Below are positions 1-10,178 of a stretch of 64,000 bases of DNA, piece after piece. The stretch comes from Paracoccus methylovorus (GTDB lineage: Bacteria; Pseudomonadota; Alphaproteobacteria; Rhodobacterales; Rhodobacteraceae): positions 992,001-1,056,000 of the forward strand of contig NZ_CP070368.1 in assembly GCF_016919705.1 (NCBI RefSeq), in the 5' to 3' direction. Each line of letters opens with the position of its first letter. The first letter of the stretch is position 1. Position numbers and translations under genes: made by a program. The notes under the pieces are model-generated. The model ran no database searches and was not told where the DNA came from. It saw nothing but the letters and a program-made list of their open reading frames with translations.

Positions 1-1320
1 CGCATCACCTTTCCGATCCGCGACGGGCGCGGGCGCTGCATCGCCTTTGGCGGCCGGGCGATGGACCCGAACGCAAGGGCGAAATACCTCAACAGCCCCG
101 AGACGCCGCTGTTCGACAAGGGGCGCAACCTCTATAACACCGGCCCGGCGCGGGCGGCTGTGGCCAAGGGCAAGCCGCTGATCGTGGCCGAAGGCTATAT
201 GGATGTGATCGCGCTGGTCCGCGCAGGGTTCGAGGGCGCGGTAGCCCCGCTTGGCACCGCCATCACCGAGGATCAGTTGCGCCTGATGTGGCGCATCTCG
301 CCCGAGCCGGTAATCGCGCTGGATGGCGACGACGCAGGGCTGCGAGCCGCAATGCGGCTTATTGATCTGGCACTGCCGATGGCCGGGCCGGGGCAGGCGC
401 TGCGCTTTGCCTTTCTGCCGCAGGGACAGGACCCCGACGACCTGATCCGCGCCCAAGGGGCAGGGGGAATGGCCGCCGTTCTGGACGAGGCGCGGCCGCT
501 GGTCGATCTGCTGTGGCGGCGCGAAACCGAGGGGCGCGTCTTTGACAGCCCCGAACGTCGTGCCGCGCTGGACAAGGCGCTTGGCGAGGCAGTGGCACGC
601 ATTCCCGACAAAGACACTCGCGATCACTACTTCGGCGCATTGCGGCAGATGAAATGGGAGATGTTCGGCAATCGCCGTCGCAACGATGCGCCTGCTGCCA
701 CCGCTGCGCGCGGCCCGCGCGAATGGCAGCCGCGCGGCAGCCGCTTTCAGCCGGTGGCGCCCGCAGCACCGACGCGGGCTTCGCGACTTTCCTCACCGGG
801 TGCCGGCGAGCATGAGGCCGAGATGCTGGTCGAGGCCATGATCCTGGCGATCTGCGCCACCCATCCCGGGCTGATCGCCTCGGTGGAATCGCGGCTGGAG
901 CGGCTGGAGCCGCAGGACCCCGACCGCGCCGCGCTGGTCCACGACCTGCTGTCGGGCACGCAGTCGCAGGCCGGGCAGCGCGCCCTTGAAAGCGTCATGG
1001 CCGACCCCCATGTGAGGGCGGCCCCGGCTATCCTGCGTCCGCATGACGGCGATGCCGCGGCCGGCATCCTTGCCAATGCGCTGGACCGGATCGAGGCCCG
1101 CCGTGTTGCGCGCGAAGAAATCGCCCGCGCCGAGACCGAGATCGAGGGACTGGCCGATGAGGGCCTGACCTGGCGCGTGGCGCAATCGGCCCGCGCCCGG
1201 CAACAGGCCGACCACCCCTCGCTTGCCGATCTGTCGGATCTGGGCGAGGACAGCGATGCTTTTCGGGCCATCCTGGAAGCTGCGCTGAAGAACGAGATAT
1301 GGCGTAAACCGCGCCGCTGA
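1..1320 (+). CDS. dnaG: DNA primase, C-terminal part (5' end outside window)
   Basis: DnaG makes RNA primers for DNA replication and docks on the replicative helicase through its C-terminal domain. The frame is open from base 1, so the gene begins upstream; about 439 residues are visible of an expected ~640, and the zinc-binding domain is missing from the window. The TOPRIM signature is clear: EGYMDVI near base 190, GTA near 255 and an acidic DGDDAG run near 322–339, which bind catalytic metals. The rest is a less conserved linker and a helix-rich helicase-binding tail. rpoD follows on the same strand, as in the classical macromolecular-synthesis arrangement. ATG 61 is internal, not a start. 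Confidence 0.96.
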   Translation, partial: RITFPIRDGRGRCIAFGGRAMDPNARAKYLNSPETPLFDKGRNLYNTGPARAAVAKGKPLIVAEGYMDVIALVRAGFEGAVAPLGTAITEDQLRLMWRISPEPVIALDGDDAGLRAAMRLIDLALPMAGPGQALRFAFLPQGQDPDDLIRAQGAGGMAAVLDEARPLVDLLWRRETEGRVFDSPERRAALDKALGEAVARIPDKDTRDHYFGALRQMKWEMFGNRRRNDAPAATAARGPREWQPRGSRFQPVAPAAPTRASRLSSPGAGEHEAEMLVEAMILAICATHPGLIASVESRLERLEPQDPDRAALVHDLLSGTQSQAGQRALESVMADPHVRAAPAILRPHDGDAAAGILANALDRIEARRVAREEIARAETEIEGLADEGLTWRVAQSARARQQADHPSLADLSDLGEDSDAFRAILEAALKNEIWRKPRR

Positions 1321-1327
1321 GAGCGGT

Positions 1328-1445
1328 GCGAATCACCTGCGCCGAATCACTCCGGTCCAGTGCCGGTCGCAGGGTTTGAATCGCCCGCGATTCGCGCTAG
1401 AACCGGCCGATAGCCGATCCCGATTCGCACGATTCGCGAATCACC
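1328..1445. promoter_or_regulatory. Cluster of seven GANTC (CcrM-type) sites upstream of rpoD
   Basis: GANTC occurs at 1330, 1344, 1378, 1389, 1422, 1431 and 1438, seven sites in 113 bp. At ~65% GC about one per 300 bp would be expected. Five sites share the longer core GCGAATC/GATTCGC; CGATTCGC occurs three times (1388, 1421, 1430), GCGAATCACC is repeated exactly at 1328 and 1436, and 1431–1442 is a perfect 12-bp palindrome (GATTCGCGAATC). In alphaproteobacteria GANTC is methylated by CcrM and can tie promoter activity to replication. The shared core could equally be a protein-binding site. Confidence 0.7.
1376..1403 (+). promoter_or_regulatory. Candidate rpoD promoter
   Basis: TTGAAT (1376–1381) and TAGAAC (1398–1403) are separated by 16 bp, each matching four of six consensus positions of a housekeeping promoter. 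One GANTC site overlaps the −35 hexamer and another sits in the spacer. Transcription would start near 1410, giving a ~50-nt leader. Weak by consensus and unproven. Confidence 0.35.
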
Positions 1446-1462
1446 GCTTCAAGGGAGCCAGC

Positions 1463-3448
<1,986 letters not shown>

Positions 3449-3466
3449 CGGATCGTACAAATAACA

Positions 3467-3493
3467 AAGGCCGCGCTGGAAATGCGCGGCCTT
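3467..3493. terminator. Bidirectional hairpin between rpoD and the flavin reductase gene
   Basis: A perfect 9-bp stem (AAGGCCGCG / CGCGGCCTT) with a 9-nt loop lies between two convergent genes, 19 bp past the rpoD stop. There is no long T run, so termination in vivo is inferred from position and stem stability. Confidence 0.65.
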
Positions 3494-3513
3494 CCTCATG
3501 CCGGAACGGCGGT

Positions 3514-4062
3514 TCAGCCGTGTTTTTCGATCCAGCCCGCGAAGGCATCCACATAGGCTTGCAGGAATTTCGCGGTCTTTTCATCGGTGACGCTGCCATC
3601 GGCGGCATAGGCTTCGGGATGCCATTGGATATAGGCCTCCGGCGTGCTCATCATCACCATGCCGACATGAACCATGTCGTTTTTCAGCCGGGCCTGCGCC
3701 ATTGCCGCGCCGATAACGCCGGGCGACGTGCCGGTGACGGCCGCGGGCTTACCCTTCCATGAGTTCTGGCCATAGGGCCGGGTTGCCCAGTCGATCGCGT
3801 TCTTGATGACGCCCGGATAGCTGCGGTTATATTCCGGCGTGATCGCCAGCACCGCGTCCGAATGCTCGACCCGGTCCTTGAGTCGCAACACCGACTCGGG
3901 CGGATCGGCCCAGAGATCGTCGTCGTAATGCGGCAGATCGCCGATATGCAGCAGATGAAACTGCAGCCGGCCATCGGCCAGTTTCTGAAGTGCTTTCATC
4001 AGCTTGTTATTGATCGATTCCTTGCGGAGCGAACCCACCATGACGGCGACGGTCTTGACCAT
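3514..4062 (-). CDS. NADPH-dependent FMN reductase family protein
   Basis: A 182-residue flavodoxin-like quinone/azo/chromate reductase that uses FMN and NAD(P)H, probably cytosolic. The FMN phosphate loop GSLRKES is at residues 10–16, and the family signature PEYNRSYPGVIKNAIDW is at about 76–92. Length is normal for the family (YieF/ChrR-like). The true substrate cannot be told from sequence. It is a single-gene unit convergent with rpoD and divergent from rmuC; AAAGGAGA lies just before its ATG on the minus strand. Confidence 0.88.
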   Translation of the reverse strand: MVKTVAVMVGSLRKESINNKLMKALQKLADGRLQFHLLHIGDLPHYDDDLWADPPESVLRLKDRVEHSDAVLAITPEYNRSYPGVIKNAIDWATRPYGQNSWKGKPAAVTGTSPGVIGAAMAQARLKNDMVHVGMVMMSTPEAYIQWHPEAYAADGSVTDEKTAKFLQAYVDAFAGWIEKHG

Positions 4063-4228
4063 GCCTGATCTCCTTTTGCGGTTTCCGTCCGCAAGCTAGG
4101 GGGGCAGACCGGGTAGGGAAAGGGGCACCGCGCTTGCATTTTTGGGGGAAAAGGTGAACAGTCCCCGGCAAGCGGCGCTGGACCGCGGATCGGAACAGGC
4201 GCAAAGGCCGATGGGTAAGGCGGAAAAA

Positions 4229-5668
4229 ATGCAGGCATGGCTGGCAGATACGGGTAATCTGCAACTGCTGCTGATCGTGGCTCTGGGCCTTTTGCTGCTG
4301 TGTCTTGTTGCGCTGTGGCGAACGCGGCGTTCGGCAGAAGCGGCCGCCGAGTCGGCGGCGCGGCGCGCAGGCGAGTTGCAGGCCCGGTGCGAGGTCGAAA
4401 CGGCAAGGCTGCACGACCAGCTTCTGGCCGCCAGCCGGCTGGAGACACGGGCGGAATCGTTGACCCAACGCCTGCAAGAACTGCTGGAAGAGCGCGACGG
4501 GCTGACCGACGCCCTGCACGGCGAACGGCAGGCGGTTTCGCGGCTGGAACGCGACCTGGCCGAAACCCGGCTGGCCGCGCAAAAGGACCGCGAGGCGACC
4601 GAGCGAGAGATCGCCACCCTGCGCGAGCTGCGGGAAGAGATGACCGGGCAGTTCCGCCTTTTGGCGAATGAAACGCTGAAATCGCAGGGCAGCGAGATGC
4701 AAAAGGCGCATGGCGAACAGCTTTCGGCGCTACTCACGCCGTTTCGCGATCAGGTTCATCGTTTCCAGACCGAGCTTCAGGCCCGCAACAAGGCCACGGA
4801 CGAAGAACGCGCCCGGCTGAAAGAGCAGATCGAATACCTCCACAAGCGGTCCGAGGACATCTCGCGCGAGGCGGTGGCGCTGACCCGGGCGCTCAAGGGC
4901 GACAGCCAGAAGCGCGGCGCCTGGGGCGAGATGATCCTTGAGCGCATCCTTGAGGATTCCGGCCTGATCGCCGGCACGCATTACGACACCCAGGCCAGCT
5001 ATCGCGACGCCGATGGCAAGCTGTGGCGGCCCGATGTGATCGTCAAGATGCCGCAGAAAAAGCTGTTGGTCATCGACAGCAAGGTTTCGCTCAACGCCTA
5101 TGAAGAGGCGGTGAATGCCGAGGACATGCCCACGCGCGAGGCGGCGTTGCGCCGTCATGTCGCCTCGATCCGGGGCCATGTCGCCGGGCTTGCCGCCAAG
5201 GGTTATCAGGCGCTGGACGAGGGATCGGTCGATTATGTGCTGATGTTCATCCCCGTCGAAGGTGCCTTTTCCGAGGCCCTGCGCGTCGATCCCGACCTTG
5301 CCCGGCACGCCTTGGAAAATCGCGTGGGGCTGGCAACGCCGACCACCCTGATGCTGACCTTGCGCACGGTCGATCACATCTGGACGGTAGAACGGCGCGA
5401 ATCCAACGCCATGCAGATCGCCACGCGCGCCGGCCAGCTTTACGACAAGCTGCACGGTTTCGTCTCGGCCATCGAAGAGGTGGGAACGGCGCTGGACCGT
5501 GCGCAGAAAAGCCACGCGACAGCCATCGACCGGCTGACCCGGGGTCCCGGCAACGTCATCCGTCAGGCCGAAATCCTGCGCGATCTGGGCGCGCGCACGC
5601 AAAAACGCATCCTGCTGGATCACGACGGGGCTGCCTCGCTGGAAGCCCCGGGTGAGGCGGCGGAATGA
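4229..5668 (+). CDS. rmuC: DNA recombination protein RmuC family, membrane anchored
   Basis: RmuC proteins limit inversions at short inverted repeats and have a nuclease-like fold. ATG 4229 is preferred because AAGGCGG lies 5 nt upstream; ATG 4211 is a near alternative and the frame opens further upstream only with TTG. From 4229 the protein has 479 residues: one N-terminal membrane helix (LQLLLIVALGLLLLCLVAL), a long charged coiled coil over roughly residues 35–230, then the RmuC domain with VIDSKVSLNAYEEA. It stands alone; the YjbQ gene follows 58 bp later. Confidence 0.92.
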   Translation: MQAWLADTGNLQLLLIVALGLLLLCLVALWRTRRSAEAAAESAARRAGELQARCEVETARLHDQLLAASRLETRAESLTQRLQELLEERDGLTDALHGERQAVSRLERDLAETRLAAQKDREATEREIATLRELREEMTGQFRLLANETLKSQGSEMQKAHGEQLSALLTPFRDQVHRFQTELQARNKATDEERARLKEQIEYLHKRSEDISREAVALTRALKGDSQKRGAWGEMILERILEDSGLIAGTHYDTQASYRDADGKLWRPDVIVKMPQKKLLVIDSKVSLNAYEEAVNAEDMPTREAALRRHVASIRGHVAGLAAKGYQALDEGSVDYVLMFIPVEGAFSEALRVDPDLARHALENRVGLATPTTLMLTLRTVDHIWTVERRESNAMQIATRAGQLYDKLHGFVSAIEEVGTALDRAQKSHATAIDRLTRGPGNVIRQAEILRDLGARTQKRILLDHDGAASLEAPGEAAE

Positions 5669-5726
5669 TAGCGCGCAAGCCTTGCCCACACGCTGTCCGC
5701 CATGCGGCGACAAAGGACGCGCCGGC

Positions 5727-6152
5727 ATGAGCGCGACCCGCTTTACCCATCGGACCCATGGCCCGGCCTGCTACGATTTCACCCATGAGATCGCCGCGTG
5801 GCTGCGCGACATCGGGGCGGTGGACGGGGTGGTAACGCTGTTCGTGCGCCATACCTCGTGCTCGCTGCTGGTGCAGGAGAATGCCGATCCCGATGTTCAG
5901 CGCGACCTGCTGGCATGGCTGGACCGTATAGCACCGCCGGCCGACCATCCCTCGATGGATTACTTGACGCATCGCGCCGAGGGGCCGGACGACATGCCCG
6001 CCCATCTCAAAGCCGCTATCCTGCCTGTCAGCCTGCAAATCCCGGTCAGCGGTGGTCGGATGGAGCTGGGCACATGGCAGGGCATCTATCTGGTCGAGCA
6101 TCGCGCCCACACGCATCGGCGCGAGGTGGCGGCGCATTTTCAGGCGGCGTGA
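5727..6152 (+). CDS. YjbQ family protein (UPF0047)
   Basis: A 141-residue protein of the UPF0047/YjbQ family. Members have been reported to show weak thiamine-phosphate-synthase-like activity, but the physiological role is unknown. The family core is visible (RHTSCSLLVQENADPDV and the C-terminal GTWQGIYLVEHR). ATG 5727 is chosen over an upstream in-frame ATG at 5652 because AAAGGA lies 9 nt before it and the family begins there; the longer frame would overlap rmuC. Confidence 0.9.
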   Translation: MSATRFTHRTHGPACYDFTHEIAAWLRDIGAVDGVVTLFVRHTSCSLLVQENADPDVQRDLLAWLDRIAPPADHPSMDYLTHRAEGPDDMPAHLKAAILPVSLQIPVSGGRMELGTWQGIYLVEHRAHTHRREVAAHFQAA

Positions 6153-6200
6153 ACCAACTCGTTGCGTTGCAGGAAAACCCCTTTTCCTTAGGGCACGGAT

Positions 6201-7112
6201 ATGGAAACCTGCCAGTTTGAGGCGACAGGGATTCATGCAGGCATGGCGTCAGGTAACCGATCTCAGACGGCTCAGGGCCTGACCCTGATTGCGCCGCCCT
6301 TGGGCTATGCCGTGCTGGTGCTGGCAGCGCCGCTGCTGACCATTCTGGCCTATTCCTTTTTCAAGGACGGCTATCTGACGGTGATCCGCGAATTCACGCT
6401 GGAGAATTACCGCACCGTCTGGGCCGATCCGATCTTTCACAAGATCATGCTGCGTTCGGTCGTGGTCGCGGCACTGGTAACACTGGTGACAGTGGTGCTG
6501 GCCTTTCCGGTAGCCTATTTCCTGTCCTTCGTGGTTACGCCGCAGAAAAAGGCCATGTGGCTGTTTCTGATCACCATTCCCTTCTGGACCAGCTACCTGA
6601 TCCGGGTGTTTCTGTGGAAGGTGATCCTGGGCTATAACGGCGTCATCAATTCGGGCCTCAAGACGCTGGGCATCATTGAACAGCCGCTGACCTTCATCCT
6701 CTACAACGTCAATTCGATCGTCATCACGCTGGCGCATGCCTATGCGCCCTTTGCGATCCTGCCGATCTTTATCGCGCTGGAAAAGATCGACCGTTCGTTG
6801 CTGGAGGCGGGGCGCGACCTTGGTGAAAGCCGGGCCATGACCTTCTGGCGCGTGACCCTGCCGCTTGCCATGCCGGGCGTGGTGGCGGCATCGCTGATCG
6901 TGTTCATCCCGACCATCGGCGATTATGTCACACCGGCCCTGATCGGCGGCGGCAAGATCCCGATGATCGCGAATATGATACAGGCGCAGATGCTGGATCT
7001 CGACAACCGGCCGATGGGGTCGGCCCTGGCGGTGACCGCCATGCTGATCGTCGCGGTCATCAGCCTGATCTTCCTTGCGCTGAACCGCCGCTTTCTGAGG
7101 GTGCGGCAATGA
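6201..7112 (+). CDS. ABC transporter permease, polyamine type (PotB-like)
   Basis: First inner-membrane permease of a spermidine/putrescine-type importer. The 303-residue frame has about six membrane helices, beginning at LIAPPLGYAVLVLAAPLL, and the EAA loop that contacts the ATPase (EAGRDLGESRAMTFWR). ATG 6243 is a plausible shorter start (289 residues); neither has a strong ribosome site. Its stop overlaps the next permease start (ATGA), so the three genes form one translationally coupled operon. No periplasmic binding-protein gene is adjacent, which is unusual for this class. Polyamine is the likely substrate by family, not proven. Confidence 0.9.
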   Translation: METCQFEATGIHAGMASGNRSQTAQGLTLIAPPLGYAVLVLAAPLLTILAYSFFKDGYLTVIREFTLENYRTVWADPIFHKIMLRSVVVAALVTLVTVVLAFPVAYFLSFVVTPQKKAMWLFLITIPFWTSYLIRVFLWKVILGYNGVINSGLKTLGIIEQPLTFILYNVNSIVITLAHAYAPFAILPIFIALEKIDRSLLEAGRDLGESRAMTFWRVTLPLAMPGVVAASLIVFIPTIGDYVTPALIGGGKIPMIANMIQAQMLDLDNRPMGSALAVTAMLIVAVISLIFLALNRRFLRVRQ

Positions 7113-7915
7113 AGGGGCGGGGCCTGCATGTCTATGCGCTGATCTATCTGCTTTTTCTGTACGCACCGATCCTGCTTTTGCCGATCTTCGCCTTCAACTC
7201 GGGCACGATCATCGCCTTTCCGCTCAAGGGCTTTACCACGGAATGGTTTTCGCAAATGGCCGGCAACGCCTCGCTGCGCCGGGCGCTGACCAATTCGCTG
7301 ATCATCGCAGTCAGCTCCTCGATTCTGGCCACCTGCCTTGGTATCTTTGCCGCCCGCGCCTCGACACGGTTCGAATTCCCCGCCAAGGGGCCGATCATGG
7401 GGCTGATCATGCTGCCTCTGGTACTGCCCGAGATCATCGTCTCGATCTCGCTTCTGGTGGTGCTGCTGTCGCTGGGGGTCCAGCTTAGCATCCTGACCGT
7501 CATCCTTGGCCATACGCTGATCTGCATGCCTTATGCGACGGTGATCCTGTCCACGGCCTTCAACTCGCTTGACCGGTCGCTGGAAGAGGCGGCCTACGAT
7601 CTGGGCGAAACGCGGTGGAGCGCCTTTCGACTGGTCATCCTGCCGCTGGTCATGCCGGGCATCATTTCTTCCCTGCTGATGAGCTTTACCATCAGCCTCG
7701 ACGAATTCATCATCGCCTTCTTCCTTGCGGGGAATGAGCCGACGCTGCCGACCTATATCTTCAGCCAACTGCGTTTCCCCAAGCAGATCCCGATGATCAT
7801 GGCGCTGGGAACGGTGCTGGTGCTCATGTCGATCCTGCTTTTGACCGTCGCCGAATATTTCCGCCGCCGCGGTGTTGCCAGGACCGGCGCCCAGAATACC
7901 GGAGGTTTCCTGTGA
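7109..7915 (+). CDS. ABC transporter permease, polyamine type (PotC-like)
   Basis: Second permease of the same importer, 268 residues, about six membrane helices. The EAA loop is EEAAYDLGETRWSAFR, followed by the typical ILPLVMPGI. It overlaps the upstream permease by 4 bp and the ATPase gene by 4 bp, keeping permease–permease–ATPase stoichiometry coupled. It matches the PotC/PotI family more closely than other permeases. No truncation or missing motif is visible. Confidence 0.92.
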   Translation: MKGRGLHVYALIYLLFLYAPILLLPIFAFNSGTIIAFPLKGFTTEWFSQMAGNASLRRALTNSLIIAVSSSILATCLGIFAARASTRFEFPAKGPIMGLIMLPLVLPEIIVSISLLVVLLSLGVQLSILTVILGHTLICMPYATVILSTAFNSLDRSLEEAAYDLGETRWSAFRLVILPLVMPGIISSLLMSFTISLDEFIIAFFLAGNEPTLPTYIFSQLRFPKQIPMIMALGTVLVLMSILLLTVAEYFRRRGVARTGAQNTGGFL

Positions 7916-9066
7916 CCACCCCGAAAACCACCGCCGCCCACCGTGCCGCCATGGCCGGGGCGAAGCCGATGATCCAGATCCGCGATGTGCAAAAGCACTA
8001 CGGTGACTATCACGCGCTGCGCGGCGTCGATCTGACCATCCGTGCGGGCGAGTTCTTTTCGCTGCTGGGTCCGTCCGGCTGCGGCAAGACGACGCTTTTG
8101 CGCACCATCGCCGGGTTCGAGGACATCTCGTCGGGTGCGGTTCTGATCGACGGGCAGGACATGCAGGACGTGCCGGCGAACCGGCGGCCGACCAACATGG
8201 TGTTTCAGTCCTATGCCATTTTCCCGCATCTGAGCGTGGCCGAGAATGTGGGTTTCGGCCTGCGCCGCGATCCGCGCAGCAAGGCTGAAAAAACGGCCGC
8301 GGTCGAGCAGGCATTGGAAATGGTCGGGCTCAAGGGCTATGGCAACCGCGCCAGCCATGCGCTTTCGGGCGGGCAACGCCAGAGGGTGGCGCTGGCGCGG
8401 GCGCTGATCCTCAAGCCCAAGGTGCTGCTGCTGGACGAGCCGCTTTCGGCGCTGGACCGCAAGATGCGCGAACAGATGCAGGTGGAGCTGATAAAGCTGC
8501 AACGCCAGGTCGGCATCACCTTCGTTCTGGTCACCCATGATCAGGAAGAGGCGCTGGTTATGTCCGACCGCATTGCCGTGATGTTCGAGGGCCAGATTGC
8601 CCAGCTTGACGGACCCGAGGCGCTTTATGCCCGGCCGACCAGCCGCCGTGTGGCGAATTTCATCGGAGTGATGAACTTTCTGCCGGCGCGGGTTCTGGGC
8701 GAAACCGCCACGGCCGTGCAGATCGAGGCGCCGGGTCTGGGCCGGGTCGATGTTCCCCTGGCCAATGTCAGCCATGCCGATCCGGGGGATGCGGGCCCCT
8801 CGATCGGCTTCCGCCCCGAGGCGGTGTCGCTGGTCGCACCGGGCGCACAGGGTGCGAATCGCGTGGCCGAAGGCGTGATCGACGAGGTCGTCTATTACGG
8901 CGACATGACCTATTACGACGTCCGGCTGGACGGTTCGGCTGCGTTCGACGGGCAGGCGCGCCCGGTCCGCATCGCCATGCGCAATGTCTTTGGCCGCGAG
9001 GTGCAAGACGTCGGAACCCGCGCGAATGTGAGCTGGTCTCCGGGCTCGCTGGTGCTTTTCCGCTGA
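7912..9066 (+). CDS. ABC transporter ATP-binding protein, polyamine type (PotA-like)
   Basis: The energising ATPase of the importer, 384 residues. Walker A GPSGCGKTT is at about residues 53–61, the signature is LSGGQRQRVALARA, Walker B is VLLLDEPLSALD with the following H loop VTHDQEEA, and a TOBE domain lies in the last ~100 residues. It starts at GTG 7912 inside the previous stop (GTGA); ATG 7951 is a possible shorter start just before the conserved domain. All catalytic motifs are intact. Without a linked binding protein, the operon must use one encoded elsewhere. Confidence 0.93.
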   Translation: MTTPKTTAAHRAAMAGAKPMIQIRDVQKHYGDYHALRGVDLTIRAGEFFSLLGPSGCGKTTLLRTIAGFEDISSGAVLIDGQDMQDVPANRRPTNMVFQSYAIFPHLSVAENVGFGLRRDPRSKAEKTAAVEQALEMVGLKGYGNRASHALSGGQRQRVALARALILKPKVLLLDEPLSALDRKMREQMQVELIKLQRQVGITFVLVTHDQEEALVMSDRIAVMFEGQIAQLDGPEALYARPTSRRVANFIGVMNFLPARVLGETATAVQIEAPGLGRVDVPLANVSHADPGDAGPSIGFRPEAVSLVAPGAQGANRVAEGVIDEVVYYGDMTYYDVRLDGSAAFDGQARPVRIAMRNVFGREVQDVGTRANVSWSPGSLVLFR

Positions 9067-9163
9067 TCGGCAGGGGACCGGCTGCGGCATTCCGCCTAGC
9101 CGGTTTGCGACCCTGCTCGACCCGTGCAACAGTCCGGCCACCACGCAACAGACGGAGATCGAG

Positions 9164-9589
9164 ATGATCGCACGTTTCGCAATTCTGCCCGCCCTGGCCC
9201 TTGGCCTGACTGCTGGCGCGACCCTGGCGCAAGAAGCCGCACCAGAAGCACCGGCCACGACCGAGGCACCCGCCGCGGTGGGACAGGATACCGGTGCCGC
9301 TTATGAAAGCGCGCGCAACCAGCTGGGTGTTCTGGCCTATTGCCAGGAACAAGGGCACATCGACGGCACGGCTGTCGAAATCCAGACCAAGCTTTTGGCG
9401 ATGATCCCGCCGGGCGATGCCGCCGGTGGCGACGCTGCCGAGGCCAAGGGCAAGGAAGGCACCGTTTCCGCCATGGGTGTGGAACGCACGCTGGAGGATG
9501 CCGCGAAAGAGCAGAACACCACCGAAGAGGCGCTCTGCAAACAGATGGAAGGCCTGCTGCAACAGCTTGCCGCGCAGGTCCCGGCCTGA
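9164..9589 (+). CDS. Small secreted/periplasmic protein of unknown function
   Basis: 141 residues with a clear signal peptide (about residues 1–22, cleavage after GATLA), then a Pro/Ala/Thr-rich linker and a helical domain with YESARNQLGVLAYCQEQGHID and EEALCKQMEGLLQQLAAQ. The two cysteines of the mature protein could form a disulfide. AGATCGAG precedes the ATG. Similar proteins seem common in Rhodobacteraceae and are sometimes labelled pore-forming or ESAT-6-like, a label I would not rely on. It is monocistronic, followed by a double hairpin. Confidence 0.75.
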   Translation: MIARFAILPALALGLTAGATLAQEAAPEAPATTEAPAAVGQDTGAAYESARNQLGVLAYCQEQGHIDGTAVEIQTKLLAMIPPGDAAGGDAAEAKGKEGTVSAMGVERTLEDAAKEQNTTEEALCKQMEGLLQQLAAQVPA

Positions 9590-9609
9590 TCGACTATTAG
9601 GTTTTGCTG

Positions 9610-9674
9610 CGGGACCAGTCGCTCGGTCCCGTGCCTTTGGCCGGCCCGCCGCTCTGCAAAGAGCAGGGCCGGCC
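9610..9674. terminator. Two tandem hairpins between convergent genes
   Basis: First hairpin: CGGGACC / GGTCCCG (9610–9616 with 9625–9631). Second: GGCCGGCCC / GGGCCGGCC (9639–9647 with 9666–9674), with an inner GCTCT/AGAGC stem and CTTTCGTT after it. They separate the secreted-protein gene from the MmcQ-like gene and probably terminate both transcripts. Confidence 0.7.
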
Positions 9675-9681
9675 GCTTTCG

Positions 9682-10023
9682 TTATTGTGCAGGCAAGCTG
9701 GCCTGAACCTTTTTGGGCAGGGCGCCGCGGACCAGCCGATAGGAATGCCGGATGCGATGCGCCAATTCGTCCGGCGCCGAATCAAGCGGCAGTGCGACCC
9801 AGCTTCGGTGCAGATAGGCCGCGCGCTCTGCCACCCCGGTCTCGATCAGGAACTCGGCCGTTTCGGCGCTGTCGGTCTTGACCGAGACATGCGTGCCAAT
9901 GGTGCCGGTCACGGCAAAGGTTTTGCCGCCGACTTTCCAGCAGTCATGACCACCGCCCCAGGGGTCCGACCATTCGGCACCGGGCTGGGCGGCACAGATT
10001 TCATTGACGAGTTCGCGGCTCAT
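9682..10023 (-). CDS. MmcQ/YjbR family protein
   Basis: 113 residues of the MmcQ/YjbR (CyaY-like fold) family, often described as DNA-binding but without firm function. Family features include WSDPWGGGHDCWKVGGKTFA near the N-terminus and YLHRSWVALPLD near the end. ATG 10023 (MSRELVNEICAA) is chosen because the upstream in-frame extension is not family-like. It is a single gene facing away from cysS. Confidence 0.85.
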   Translation of the reverse strand: MSRELVNEICAAQPGAEWSDPWGGGHDCWKVGGKTFAVTGTIGTHVSVKTDSAETAEFLIETGVAERAAYLHRSWVALPLDSAPDELAHRIRHSYRLVRGALPKKVQASLPAQ

Positions 10024-10178
10024 GATCCGAGTTTTGCAGCCTCTCTTGGCATAGGCAAGACAATGCGTTAAGGCGGGCGCATGAAGGCAGGAACCGCCAG
10101 CATCCGTTGCATCATTACCGGCTGAAAATTCAGGCGGGCGGTTCATGGTGACCTGACGACGCCCGCAAAGGGGAAGTC

